A DNA stretch of 9,138 bases from an uncultured Solobacterium sp. (lineage in GTDB: Bacteria > Bacillota_I > Bacilli_A > Erysipelotrichales > Erysipelotrichaceae): NCBI GenBank assembly GCA_937895985.1, contig CALBKL010000268.1, positions 1 to 9,138 of the forward strand. The letters are read 5' to 3'. A program made the position numbers and the translations under genes. Each line of letters starts with the position of its first letter. Position 1 is the stretch's first letter. The notes under the pieces are model-generated. The model was not told where the DNA came from. It did no database searches and was given only the letters and a program-made list of their open reading frames with translations. Shown piece after piece: positions 1-5,970 of this stretch.

Positions 1-2
1 TT

Positions 3-1154
3 TCCTACAGCAAGTTTAGTGTATATTTCCCTAATACAGCCGCATTTAACTATTCCTATTATTATTGGACAAATGGGGTAGATGAGTATACGACAGATGT
101 TAATGCGTCTAACCCTGATTTAACTGCATATACAGGTGGCTCACTGATTGTTGTATATAACAATAATCAAGTGGTAAATGACTATGATGGTGATGGCCAA
201 ACATATATGCACGTATATAAAACACGTAATAAGTATAATCTCCACCTAGAAAATACAGATGGAACAGTACTAAATCTCTATTATGGAGAGCCATTATCCA
301 ACTACCAAAATATCCTAAATAATCCAGTTAAGCCAAGCAATGTACCATCACACTATGTATTTACGGGTTGGTATACAACTGATACATTCCAAGAGGGTAC
401 TAAGTTGAAAGAGAACACAACAATGTCTAGCCGTGATCGCTTCATTTATGCAAAATGGGAAGAACCTAGTGTAAATGTAACGGTTGTAAGTAATGGCGCT
501 ACTTCTGTACTACCAGAAGTTGTAACGATTCCAATGATGTCTAGTGTACGTAAGGATATTCCAAATATTCCTTCTAAGGACGGATATTGGTTTGATGGAT
601 GGTATAAAGATCCAGCATTTACGCAACCTTTTGATATCAATGAATCGATTGCATATGATATGACAATCTACGCAAAGTGGATTAATCGTAAGCCAACAAG
701 TTGGAGAATCCGTTATATTGATGATCAAGGAAGAGTGCTAGCACAAGAAGATACAGGTGAAGATAATCTCTATACTGTACTCTTTAGATATGGAAAGTTG
801 ATTCCAGATTATGCAGTAGATTATGAAAGTAAGAATTTAACACTTTCATCTGATCAGATGAATCTATTAGATTTTATCTATACATACCGCGTGAAGACAA
901 ATTGGGTAACGGAAGATGGTACGCCAATTAAGGAAACAGTCTACGGAACATTTGGTCCAGAAGTATTTGATGGATATGTATATGTATCTACAAATACAGC
1001 TGTAAATGGTGATACTACTCATGTCTATCGATGGGTAGGTATCTCTACACCAAAGACAGCTGACCATAACCAAATGGCTTGGTATATGGCTATCCTATGT
1101 CTTTCTTCACTAGCAGTGGTATCCATTGCCTATATGAAGAAGTCTTATCGATAA
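3..1154 (+). CDS. Cell-wall surface protein with InlB-type repeats, 3' end only
   Basis: The reading frame is open from the window edge, so the start and signal peptide lie upstream; 383 residues are visible. They contain two InlB/Listeria-Bacteroides type repeats, each ending in the FxGWY...YAKW signature (bases about 234-458 and 474-680). A MucBP-like beta-rich segment follows (about 702-890, starting WRIRYIDDQGRVL), then a second short module (about 891-1037, DGTPIKETVYG to THVYRWV). The C-terminus is a sorting signal: TPKTAD, a hydrophobic segment of about 21 residues, then the basic tail KKSYR. This architecture is known from Gram-positive proteins attached to peptidoglycan by sortase and used in adhesion or host contact. 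The ligand cannot be inferred. The motif is TPKTA and not LPXTG, so a dedicated sortase class is likely. It ends in TAA and is followed by a strong terminator, so it is the last gene of its transcript. Confidence 0.9.
   Translation, partial: SYSKFSVYFPNTAAFNYSYYYWTNGVDEYTTDVNASNPDLTAYTGGSLIVVYNNNQVVNDYDGDGQTYMHVYKTRNKYNLHLENTDGTVLNLYYGEPLSNYQNILNNPVKPSNVPSHYVFTGWYTTDTFQEGTKLKENTTMSSRDRFIYAKWEEPSVNVTVVSNGATSVLPEVVTIPMMSSVRKDIPNIPSKDGYWFDGWYKDPAFTQPFDINESIAYDMTIYAKWINRKPTSWRIRYIDDQGRVLAQEDTGEDNLYTVLFRYGKLIPDYAVDYESKNLTLSSDQMNLLDFIYTYRVKTNWVTEDGTPIKETVYGTFGPEVFDGYVYVSTNTAVNGDTTHVYRWVGISTPKTADHNQMAWYMAILCLSSLAVVSIAYMKKSYR
234..458 (+). repeat. InlB-type B-repeat 1 (protein-level repeat)
   Basis: This segment encodes about 75 residues ending in a YVFTGWYTT core and a closing FIYAKW. 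The spacing between the GWY core and the YAKW end (about 27 residues) matches that of the next copy. The two copies are alike in protein but not in DNA, so this is an old duplication. Such repeats form small beta-sheet modules that space out surface proteins. Confidence 0.75.
474..680 (+). repeat. InlB-type B-repeat 2 (protein-level repeat)
   Basis: This second copy, of about 69 residues, starts VNVTVVSNG, contains KDGYWFDGWYKDPAF and ends TIYAKW. It follows the first repeat after a five-residue linker. The KDGYWFDGWY core is closer to the family consensus than that of copy 1. Confidence 0.8.
1047..1151 (+). other. Non-canonical sortase sorting signal (TPKTA)
   Basis: Codons 1047-1061 read T-P-K-T-A, followed by D-H-N, a hydrophobic stretch (MAWYMAILCLSSLAVVSIAY) and the positively charged end KKSYR. 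The order of motif, membrane span and basic tail is that of a sortase substrate. The leucine of LPXTG is replaced by threonine and the glycine by alanine. The sortase gene is not in this window. Confidence 0.7.
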
Positions 1155-1164
1155 TACATACATA

Positions 1165-1195
1165 AAAGCGACTAGTGGTCTGGTCGCTTTCTTTG
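1165..1195 (+). terminator. Intrinsic terminator of the surface-protein gene
   Basis: The arms AAAGCGACTAG (1165-1175) and CTGGTCGCTTT (1180-1190) form an 11-bp stem with one T.G pair, closed by a TGGT tetraloop. The T-rich tract TTTCTTT follows. It begins 10 bases after the stop codon. Confidence 0.88.
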
Positions 1196-1215
1196 CAAAA
1201 TCGAAAATGAAATAA

Positions 1216-1245
1216 TGGTGATAATGGAGACTATCCTGTTATAAT
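1216..1245 (+). promoter_or_regulatory. Sigma-A promoter of the nitroreductase gene
   Basis: A perfect extended -10 box, TGTTATAAT, lies at 1237-1245. The best -35 match is poor (TGGTGA, 1216-1221, 18-base spacer), as is usual when an extended -10 carries the promoter. Transcription would start near 1252, giving a leader of about 58 bases. That excludes the in-frame TTG at 1253 as a sensible start. Confidence 0.65.
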
Positions 1246-1309
1246 ACATCCGTTGATAATGACACAATCTGAGAAGCTTGTGCCATTTCTTTTTAAAGGA
1301 GAAATGAAG

Positions 1310-1975
1310 ATGGAATTATTGGACGCTATCAAGCAAAGACATTCCGTACGTTCGTACTTAGATAAGTCAATTGATATAGATGTGCGTAATGAATTATGTA
1401 AGTATATTGACGAATGTAATCAAGAAGGAAACCTACATATTCAACTAATTGAAAATGAACCACAGGCTTTCGCAAAACGTTTATATCACTATGGGTTATT
1501 CTCTAACGTAAAGAACTATATCGCACTAGTGGGTAAGGATGATTCAACCTTTCATGAGCGCTGTGGCTACTATGGAGAAAAGATTGTACTTAAGGCACAA
1601 ATGTTAGGTCTTAATACTTGTTGGGTAGGTGGTACTTATAAAAAAATTGAGAGTGTTGTAGATATCAAACCTGGTGAAAAATTCTTAATGATTATCGCAA
1701 TTGGATATGGTGAAAACCAAGGAAGAGAACATAAATACAAGAAGGTGAAAGACTTATCCATTGGCTATCCTGAACTACCGGATTGGTTCATCAAAGGAGT
1801 AGAAGCTGTTGCAATGGCTCCATCTGCTCTAAACCAACATAGTTATCGCTTTGGCTACAGAGATGGAAAGGTATATGTAAAAAAGGGTCTTGGCTTTGCG
1901 CTAGATACCGATATTGGCATTGCAAAGTATCACTTTGAAGTTGCATCAGGAAAAGATCAAACCATTTGGGAATGA
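1310..1975 (+). CDS. Nitroreductase family protein, TM1586-like
   Basis: This 221-residue protein is probably a cytoplasmic FMN-binding NAD(P)H oxidoreductase. The start is set by the Shine-Dalgarno AAAGGAG (1295-1301), 8 bases before the ATG at 1310; the ATG at 1304 is too close to it. Residues 9-15 read QRHSVRS, the R-x-S-x-R motif that contacts the FMN phosphate. Residues 95-107 (KAQMLGLNTCWVG) match the second conserved nitroreductase region. Residues 170-181 (APSALNQHSYRF) look like the xPSxxNxQPWxF segment that standard nitroreductases carry near the N-terminus. Here it comes late, followed by DTDIGIAKYHFE, which is the arrangement of the TM1586-type (putative TM nitroreductase) subfamily, where the two half-domains are fused. 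The physiological substrate is unknown. It seems monocistronic, with its own promoter and only a weak possible terminator after it. Confidence 0.87.
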   Translation: MELLDAIKQRHSVRSYLDKSIDIDVRNELCKYIDECNQEGNLHIQLIENEPQAFAKRLYHYGLFSNVKNYIALVGKDDSTFHERCGYYGEKIVLKAQMLGLNTCWVGGTYKKIESVVDIKPGEKFLMIIAIGYGENQGREHKYKKVKDLSIGYPELPDWFIKGVEAVAMAPSALNQHSYRFGYRDGKVYVKKGLGFALDTDIGIAKYHFEVASGKDQTIWE

Positions 1976-1981
1976 TTGAAC

Positions 1982-2025
1982 TTGAAATAAATATTTCAAA
2001 ATTCTATTTCTAATGAAATTTTTTT
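1982..2025 (+). terminator. Weak AT-only hairpin region, possible terminator
   Basis: Two small inverted repeats follow the nitroreductase gene: TTGAAAT/ATTTCAA (1982-1988 and 1993-1999, AAAT loop) and ATTTC/GAAAT (2006-2010 and 2015-2019, TAAT loop). A run of seven T bases at 2019-2025 follows the second. Position and T-run suit termination, but the stems have few G-C pairs and would be unstable. Confidence 0.4.
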
Positions 2026-2043
2026 CAGAGAAATTAGGATATG

Positions 2044-2072
2044 TTTACAGAAATATTTTGTAATAGTATAAT
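2044..2072 (+). promoter_or_regulatory. Near-consensus sigma-A promoter of the pyrophosphatase-like gene
   Basis: A -35 box TTTACA (2044-2049), a 17-base spacer and a perfect -10 TATAAT (2067-2072) give the best core promoter in the window. Transcription should begin near 2079, leaving about 16 bases of leader that contain the Shine-Dalgarno AAAGGGG (2082-2088), 6 bases before the ATG at 2095. The in-frame ATG at 2041 lies at the -35 box and cannot be the start of this transcript. Confidence 0.85.
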
Positions 2073-2094
2073 GGAAACATCAAAGGGGTATACA

Positions 2095-2487
2095 ATGATT
2101 GAATTTGAAAATAATGCCTATTTCTGGCAGAAGTTAGATACGCTTTATTTATCCAGTGGTTACCAGATTACAAGAAAAAAAGGTGAAGTTCATCCACGCT
2201 TTCAGAACTTGATTTATCCAGTTGATTATGGATATATCAACGATACAAAGAGTTTTGGAAAAGATGGTGTATCAGTTTATGCTGGTAGTGGCAATCGATA
2301 TGAGATTAGCGCATTAGTTGTCGCAGCAGACATCCTCATCAAGGAATTAGATGTAAAGGTTCTTGTGGGTTGTACAGATGAAGAAGTAGACCAAGTATTA
2401 CGTTTCCTCAACCAAACAAATTATCAAAAGACTGTATTAATCCGTAAGGGTAATGAATTACCTTCTTGGGCTGAAACAGATATTTAA
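2095..2487 (+). CDS. Small protein resembling family I inorganic pyrophosphatase, active site degenerate
   Basis: This 130-residue cytoplasmic protein has the core segment HPRFQNLIYPVDYGYINDT (residues 33-51). It matches the YPxNYGY strand of soluble family I pyrophosphatases, preceded by a K/R-rich turn (TRKKG, 26-30). The rest departs from the family. Where classical enzymes have DGDPLDVLV with three metal-binding aspartates, this protein has KDGVSVYAG (56-64), with a single Asp. The later D/D/K metal cluster has no counterpart in the segment DVKVLVGCTDEE (86-97). The length is also below the usual 170 or so. Similar short proteins in Bacillota are often annotated as inorganic pyrophosphatase. 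I regard classical PPi hydrolysis as doubtful and a changed substrate or a binding role as possible. The gene stands alone between its own promoter and a strong terminator. Confidence 0.7.
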   Translation: MIEFENNAYFWQKLDTLYLSSGYQITRKKGEVHPRFQNLIYPVDYGYINDTKSFGKDGVSVYAGSGNRYEISALVVAADILIKELDVKVLVGCTDEEVDQVLRFLNQTNYQKTVLIRKGNELPSWAETDI

Positions 2488-2513
2488 AAAACCGATTCCA
2501 GTGAATCGGTTTT
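2488..2513. terminator. Bidirectional terminator between convergent genes
   Basis: A perfect 11-bp stem (AAAACCGATTC at 2488-2498, GAATCGGTTTT at 2503-2513) encloses a CAGT loop. The A-run on the left and T-run on the right let it work in both directions. It starts directly after the stop codon of the plus-strand gene and overlaps the stop codon of the minus-strand gene (2512-2514), serving both transcripts. Confidence 0.92.
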
Positions 2514-3378
2514 ATTCTTGGTATGGTTCGCCATTGAAGTTGATACGGAAGTCTTCTGGACTGCGTGTATCAATTAATTGTTTCGCAAAATTAACTGCTT
2601 TACCATATAATTCTGGAAATGACGCATGAATCTCTCTACTTAAGTCATAGCGAAGTGGATAAGATTTATGTTCAAGATTTAATACCTTAAAATCATTTTT
2701 GTTATACAATACCATGCCGGATAAAACGGGTGGTATTTTAATTTGTTTTTCTAATGCACATAATAAATCATACTTTAACTTCGTTGGATATAAGAACTTT
2801 GTATAACGAACAATCTCTGTCGCAGATTCCGCACATAAACTAGGTTTAATTTTTAGATTAAATACGTTTTGGAACATTCCTGCATACATTAATCCAAGTT
2901 TGGATTTAGATACCTTATCAATCTTCATAAAGTTGAAGACATCATAAGTTTGTTCGCTTCTTCCACGTTGGTGTAACATCCATACATCAATATTAGCTTC
3001 ACTAATAACGTGAGCAGCACCTTCGTGTAGTCCTGTTTGGATATGAGTGTCTCTTGCGACTGCGTTAATAAGTGGGTGTGCAGTTGAATCAAGAGCGTAA
3101 TGACATAAGAAACCATAGAAGTAACTTCTAAGATCAGAGTCATTTTCACTATACTTATCAAAGTAATCAATAAACTCATTACACTTTTCATCGTGCATTA
3201 AATCACCATATTTTTTAAGTGATCCTGGTAATAGGGAAGCTCTTGAGAAGAATAACATATCTGGACCTTGAGAGCCTAGATAGAACATTCCCTTGTTTGT
3301 AATCATGCTTGCATGTGCTTCATCCATTGTACGAAGTACATCTTTCGCAAATTCAACATGTGTTGTAGCAGCTGGCAT
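2512..3378 (-). CDS. Zinc-dependent phospholipase C family protein
   Basis: This 288-residue protein matches the zinc-dependent phospholipase C / S1-P1-like fold family (PF00882 type). The N-terminus MPAATTHVEFAKDVL is the typical family start, with His7. Further likely metal ligands are Asp40 in GSQGPDMLFF, His62, and His93, Asp97 and His101 in CHYALDSTAHP, then His118, Glu127 and Asp131 in a second helical region (GLHEGAAHVISEANID). No signal peptide is visible, so it probably stays in the cytoplasm, unlike secreted clostridial alpha-toxin-type enzymes; the substrate is unknown. I start it at the ATG at 3378 for fit to the family. A longer in-frame TTG at 3408 lies inside the upstream gene and is only about one base after a Shine-Dalgarno. 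It is the last gene of the yggS-aminotransferase operon, beginning 7 bases after the preceding stop codon. Confidence 0.83.
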   Translation of the reverse strand: MPAATTHVEFAKDVLRTMDEAHASMITNKGMFYLGSQGPDMLFFSRASLLPGSLKKYGDLMHDEKCNEFIDYFDKYSENDSDLRSYFYGFLCHYALDSTAHPLINAVARDTHIQTGLHEGAAHVISEANIDVWMLHQRGRSEQTYDVFNFMKIDKVSKSKLGLMYAGMFQNVFNLKIKPSLCAESATEIVRYTKFLYPTKLKYDLLCALEKQIKIPPVLSGMVLYNKNDFKVLNLEHKSYPLRYDLSREIHASFPELYGKAVNFAKQLIDTRSPEDFRINFNGEPYQE

Positions 3379-3385
3379 AGTTTTT

Positions 3386-4627
3386 CTATTTGAGGATTGT
3401 ATCCTCAATCTCCTTCATTTTCTTTGCTAGACCATAAATCTTATGGCTTGGTAGGGAACATAAACCAACGCGAATACCGTGGTTTACTTTCACTGTATAA
3501 ATGTGATTCTCTAGAAATGCTTCATGAACCTTTTTGCATAAATCATTATCATAGATTTTTAATGTTACGAAGAAGCCTTCGCGGTATGGATAATGTGGTA
3601 GTTTAACTTCATGTGCTTCTGTTAAGAAGATAGAAGAGCGCTCTTTCATTAGATCGATATAAAATTGTTTTTCTTTGAGAAATTCTTCTCTATTTTCATT
3701 AACAACCCAACTGAAGTTTTCCATTGCGGCATTTGGAATATTAGACCAAGTAGCACGTGCTTTCTTTTCTAATACTGTTTTCATCTCAGTAACGGATTCT
3801 TCCAGTTGTGCGAGAATCACTGCGGCCCCACAACGTAAGCCATAGGAAGTCATAGTCTTCGAACAAGAGAAGCCAACAATAATCAGGGCATTCTCACTAA
3901 GTTCATTCCAGATTTCCATATACTTACGAGATATATCCGCATTGTAAGCATAATCGATATATGCAATATCATCCAGTAAAACGATAGGGTGTGTCTTCGA
4001 GACTTCATTTACAAAGTCAATCACTTCTTTCCATTCCTCATGACTCATTGTATATCCAGTAGGATTTTCGCAAGGGTCATTGATAAGTAATAGAATGCGT
4101 TCTTGCGTCTTCATCACTTTCTGCACTGTTTCTTTGATGGAAGTGATATTGAAGTGATTATCTTCGTTGAAGAGTTCATACTCTGCAATCTTTAAGTTAT
4201 TTTCCGAAGCCATCAAACGATAACTACCCCAAGCAATATTTGGGGTAATGACAGTTTCTCCTTCTTCTAATACAGAAGTAAAGGTAGAACTAACTGCACC
4301 AGAACCGCCTGGTGTTGCGATAACATTATGCGCAAGCTTTAGATTTGTACCTTGGGTTACCCATTCATACACATCTTTGCGGAAATTAGGGTTTCCATCA
4401 AAACTCGCAGCGTAGGAAGCTTTGATACGGTGGTCGATTTTATCATAGTGATCAAATACTGACTTGAGTGCAACAAGGTTTCCATCGTTATCACAAAGTG
4501 TACCAATCGTTGCGTCAATTACATTTTCTTCACCATTGATACGCTTATCTTCTTTTGCTTTCGCAACGACAGTAAATACTGCATCTGCGATTGGAGTTAG
4601 ATTTGCGCTCTTTTTTGTAAATGTCAT
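3386..4627 (-). CDS. PLP-dependent aminotransferase, class I/II (aspartate/aromatic type)
   Basis: This 413-residue cytoplasmic fold-type I aminotransferase shows a full set of active-site landmarks. They are a GGSGA cofactor-phosphate loop near residue 107, Trp133 in PNIAWGSYRL stacking on the PLP ring, Asn188 in the NPTG motif, Asp220 and Tyr223 in LLDDIAYIDY, the Schiff-base lysine Lys257 in SCSKTMTSYGLR, and Arg386 in GIRVGLCSLP, which binds the substrate carboxylate. The general layout is that of the TyrB/AspC-like group, so an aspartate or aromatic amino acid donor is likely, but the exact substrate cannot be read. The ATG at 4627 overlaps the stop of the upstream yggS-type gene as ATGA, and a strong GAGGAG lies 8 bases before it, so the two are translationally coupled. 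This places a PLP enzyme directly behind a PLP-homeostasis protein. Confidence 0.92.
   Translation of the reverse strand: MTFTKKSANLTPIADAVFTVVAKAKEDKRINGEENVIDATIGTLCDNDGNLVALKSVFDHYDKIDHRIKASYAASFDGNPNFRKDVYEWVTQGTNLKLAHNVIATPGGSGAVSSTFTSVLEEGETVITPNIAWGSYRLMASENNLKIAEYELFNEDNHFNITSIKETVQKVMKTQERILLLINDPCENPTGYTMSHEEWKEVIDFVNEVSKTHPIVLLDDIAYIDYAYNADISRKYMEIWNELSENALIIVGFSCSKTMTSYGLRCGAAVILAQLEESVTEMKTVLEKKARATWSNIPNAAMENFSWVVNENREEFLKEKQFYIDLMKERSSIFLTEAHEVKLPHYPYREGFFVTLKIYDNDLCKKVHEAFLENHIYTVKVNHGIRVGLCSLPSHKIYGLAKKMKEIEDTILK
3390..3408 (-). promoter_or_regulatory. Perfect hairpin between a Shine-Dalgarno and the phospholipase-like start codon
   Basis: Read on the minus strand, TTGAGGAT (3408-3401), loop ACA, ATCCTCAA (3397-3390) is a perfect 8-bp inverted repeat covering the last codons of the aminotransferase gene. 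The Shine-Dalgarno AAGGAG (3415-3410) is directly upstream, and the ATG at 3378 is 11 bases downstream of the hairpin. The linear spacing from Shine-Dalgarno to ATG is 31 bases, too long to work. Folding the hairpin out reduces it to about 12. There is no T-run, so it is not a terminator. Confidence 0.5.
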
Positions 4628-5280
4628 AATTCATTCTCCTCAAATAAATATGTTCCAATCCGTAACATGGTACTACCGTGCTCAATTGCGATTGGATAGT
4701 CATGACTCATACCCATAGAAAGAGTATGGAAATATTGTTTACCAAATATTTTCTGAAGATGTTGGAAGATATCGTGTGCCTTGGTAAAGACCTCATGAAT
4801 TCTTTCTTCATCATTTGTATGTGGACCCATTGTCATTAAACCTTGAATCGTAATATGTGGACATTCTTGTAAGAGGAAGTTTGTAAATATCTCTACATCA
4901 GCTGGGTCTAATCCACTCTTATTGGTATCTTCATCCGCTAAATGTAGTTCAATGAGCACATCAACTGTACAATTTAGTTTCGTCGCTTCTTTTTCGATGA
5001 CTTTCGCAAGAGCAATATTATCGAGTGATTGAATGCAGGATACAACAGGTAAGATGTCTTTTACTTTATTACGCTGTAAATGTCCTATGTAATGCCAAGC
5101 GATATCTTTTGGTAGGGCCGCTGCTTTTGAAACAAGTTCAGCAGTTCTATTTTCCGCAAAGATTCTTTCACCTGCGTCGTAATAGGATTGTATTTCTTCG
5201 ATACTGTGATGCTTGGAAACAACACATAAATCTATATTTAAGGCTGCTTGCTTAATCTTCCAGTAATGTTTTTCTATCAT
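4624..5280 (-). CDS. yggS: YggS/PROSC family PLP-binding homeostasis protein
   Basis: This 218-residue cytoplasmic protein of the PLPBP (YggS, YlmE, PROSC) family has a TIM-barrel like that of alanine racemase and helps keep free pyridoxal phosphate in balance. The landmarks are the PLP lysine Lys23 in CVVSKHHS, FAENR (normally GENY), WHYIGHLQRNK, GLMTMGPHT, and the phosphate-binding LSMGMSHDYPIAIEHGST followed by MLRIGTYLF. The N-terminal helix before the lysine strand is about a dozen residues shorter than usual. I choose the ATG at 5280: the in-frame TTG at 5298 would place the -10 box TATAAT inside the coding region. No Shine-Dalgarno precedes either codon, so the mRNA is probably leaderless. 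It is the first gene of the operon leading into the aminotransferase (ATGA overlap) and the phospholipase-like gene. Confidence 0.92.
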   Translation of the reverse strand: MIEKHYWKIKQAALNIDLCVVSKHHSIEEIQSYYDAGERIFAENRTAELVSKAAALPKDIAWHYIGHLQRNKVKDILPVVSCIQSLDNIALAKVIEKEATKLNCTVDVLIELHLADEDTNKSGLDPADVEIFTNFLLQECPHITIQGLMTMGPHTNDEERIHEVFTKAHDIFQHLQKIFGKQYFHTLSMGMSHDYPIAIEHGSTMLRIGTYLFEENEL

Positions 5281-5286
5281 ATTGCA

Positions 5287-5315
5287 ATTATACACCAATG
5301 GTTTTATGCATACAA
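5287..5315 (-). promoter_or_regulatory. Promoter of the yggS operon, predicting a leaderless mRNA
   Basis: On the minus strand, TTGTAT (5315-5310), a 17-base spacer and a perfect TATAAT (5292-5287) form a core promoter. The start codon ATG begins at 5280, seven bases beyond the -10 box, which is where transcription would normally begin. The -35 box overlaps the U-tract of the folT terminator, so the operon starts where the folT transcript stops. Confidence 0.72.
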
Positions 5316-5345
5316 AAAGAAAACCTGCTAATGTTACAGCAGGTT
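5314..5345 (-). terminator. Intrinsic terminator of folT
   Basis: On the minus strand AACCTGCT (5345-5338) pairs with AGCAGGTT (5329-5322) around an 8-base loop, followed by TTTTCTTTTT. It begins five bases after the folT stop codon and separates folT from the yggS operon on the same strand. Confidence 0.88.
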
Positions 5346-5349
5346 AGAA

Positions 5350-5928
5350 TTAGAACCAAGGAATTGGGAATGTATTAGTGGAATCAATGAGCTTATAACG
5401 CTTGAGTACAGGTGCTAATGCATTGAATACAATGACTAGTAAAATAACTTCAATAGGGAATAAGAGAGAATTCTTAATGAAGCTCTTTGTAAAGTAGAAA
5501 ATATAACCTTTTCCATACAACATAGAACTCCAAAGTGATCCAACGACTACATTTACAAATAATGAGTTGATGAGCTTTGCAATGACAATCTTAACTACAG
5601 TAATCTTCTGCTTGTATAAGAAACATGACCATATGAAGCAGGCAAGTACTGGTGTTAGTGTATATCCAGCAAAGTAGACACCACCTCCACCTAAGAAGAA
5701 ACCTAGGTTGTCAGTGATAATTGCGGATAGTGCTCCAGCAACTGGCCCAAGAATCGATGATTCGATTGCGAGTAGTATAAACCCAAACCCTACTTTTAAG
5801 TTCTCAGATACGGGGAAGTAGAGCTTAGATGCGACGATCTTGAGTGCAATAAATACACCCATTAATGCAATATACTTTACTGATTTTAGTTTTGACGCGG
5901 ATGAATTCCAAAATTCTTTATTAAACAT
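5350..5928 (-). CDS. folT: FolT, substrate-binding S component of a folate ECF transporter
   Basis: This 192-residue integral membrane protein has about six hydrophobic segments (roughly residues 18-35, 45-60, 63-80, 84-105, 112-140 and 155-175). In ECF transporters such an S component binds the vitamin and docks onto a shared EcfA-EcfA'-EcfT energising module, which is not in this window. Folate specificity rests on the family-like segments NLKVGFGFILLAIESSILGP and ITDNLGFFLGGGG, and on the upstream tetrahydrofolate riboswitch, a known companion of folT. The start ATG at 5928 has the Shine-Dalgarno GGAAGG (5941-5936) seven bases upstream, but that site lies in the right arm of the switch hairpin, so translation is open only when the hairpin is not formed. 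The gene is monocistronic, with its own promoter, riboswitch and terminator. Confidence 0.9.
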   Translation of the reverse strand: MFNKEFWNSSASKLKSVKYIALMGVFIALKIVASKLYFPVSENLKVGFGFILLAIESSILGPVAGALSAIITDNLGFFLGGGGVYFAGYTLTPVLACFIWSCFLYKQKITVVKIVIAKLINSLFVNVVVGSLWSSMLYGKGYIFYFTKSFIKNSLLFPIEVILLVIVFNALAPVLKRYKLIDSTNTFPIPWF

Positions 5929-5930
5929 AT

Positions 5931-5970
5931 AAAAACCTTCCTTTCACATCCATTTGTGAAGAAAGGTTTT
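5931..5970 (-). terminator. Expression-platform hairpin of the folT riboswitch (terminator and/or Shine-Dalgarno sequester)
   Basis: On the minus strand AAAACCTT (5970-5963) pairs with AAGGTTTT (5939-5932), and TTCACA (5960-5955) with TGTGAA (5948-5943), around the loop AATGGA; a small internal loop separates the two helices. Five T bases follow the stem, as in an intrinsic terminator. The right arm also contains the folT Shine-Dalgarno GGAAGG (5941-5936), so the same structure would block ribosome binding. I cannot tell which mode dominates. Confidence 0.8.

Noticed and set aside
446..1073. Antisense open frames opposite the surface-protein gene
   Set aside because: They have no Shine-Dalgarno, family motif or promoter, and mirror a strongly supported coding frame on the other strand.
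1253..1309. N-terminal extension of the nitroreductase gene from a TTG at 1253
   Set aside because: The TTG lies at the predicted transcription start and has no Shine-Dalgarno. AAAGGAG at 1295-1301 points to the ATG at 1310, and family similarity begins there.
1982..1999. Palindrome TTGAAAT-AAAT-ATTTCAA as a regulator binding site for the downstream promoter
   Set aside because: It lies more than 40 bases upstream of the -35 box, consists almost entirely of A and T, and has no second copy in the window. I list it only as part of a weak terminator region.
2041..2094. N-terminal extension of the pyrophosphatase-like gene from the ATG at 2041
   Set aside because: The stretch contains the -35 and -10 boxes of the gene's own promoter, and the ATG at 2095 has a proper Shine-Dalgarno.
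5281..5298. TTG start at 5298 for the YggS-type protein
   Set aside because: The TATAAT box lies inside this extension and no Shine-Dalgarno precedes it. The six extra residues add nothing recognisable.
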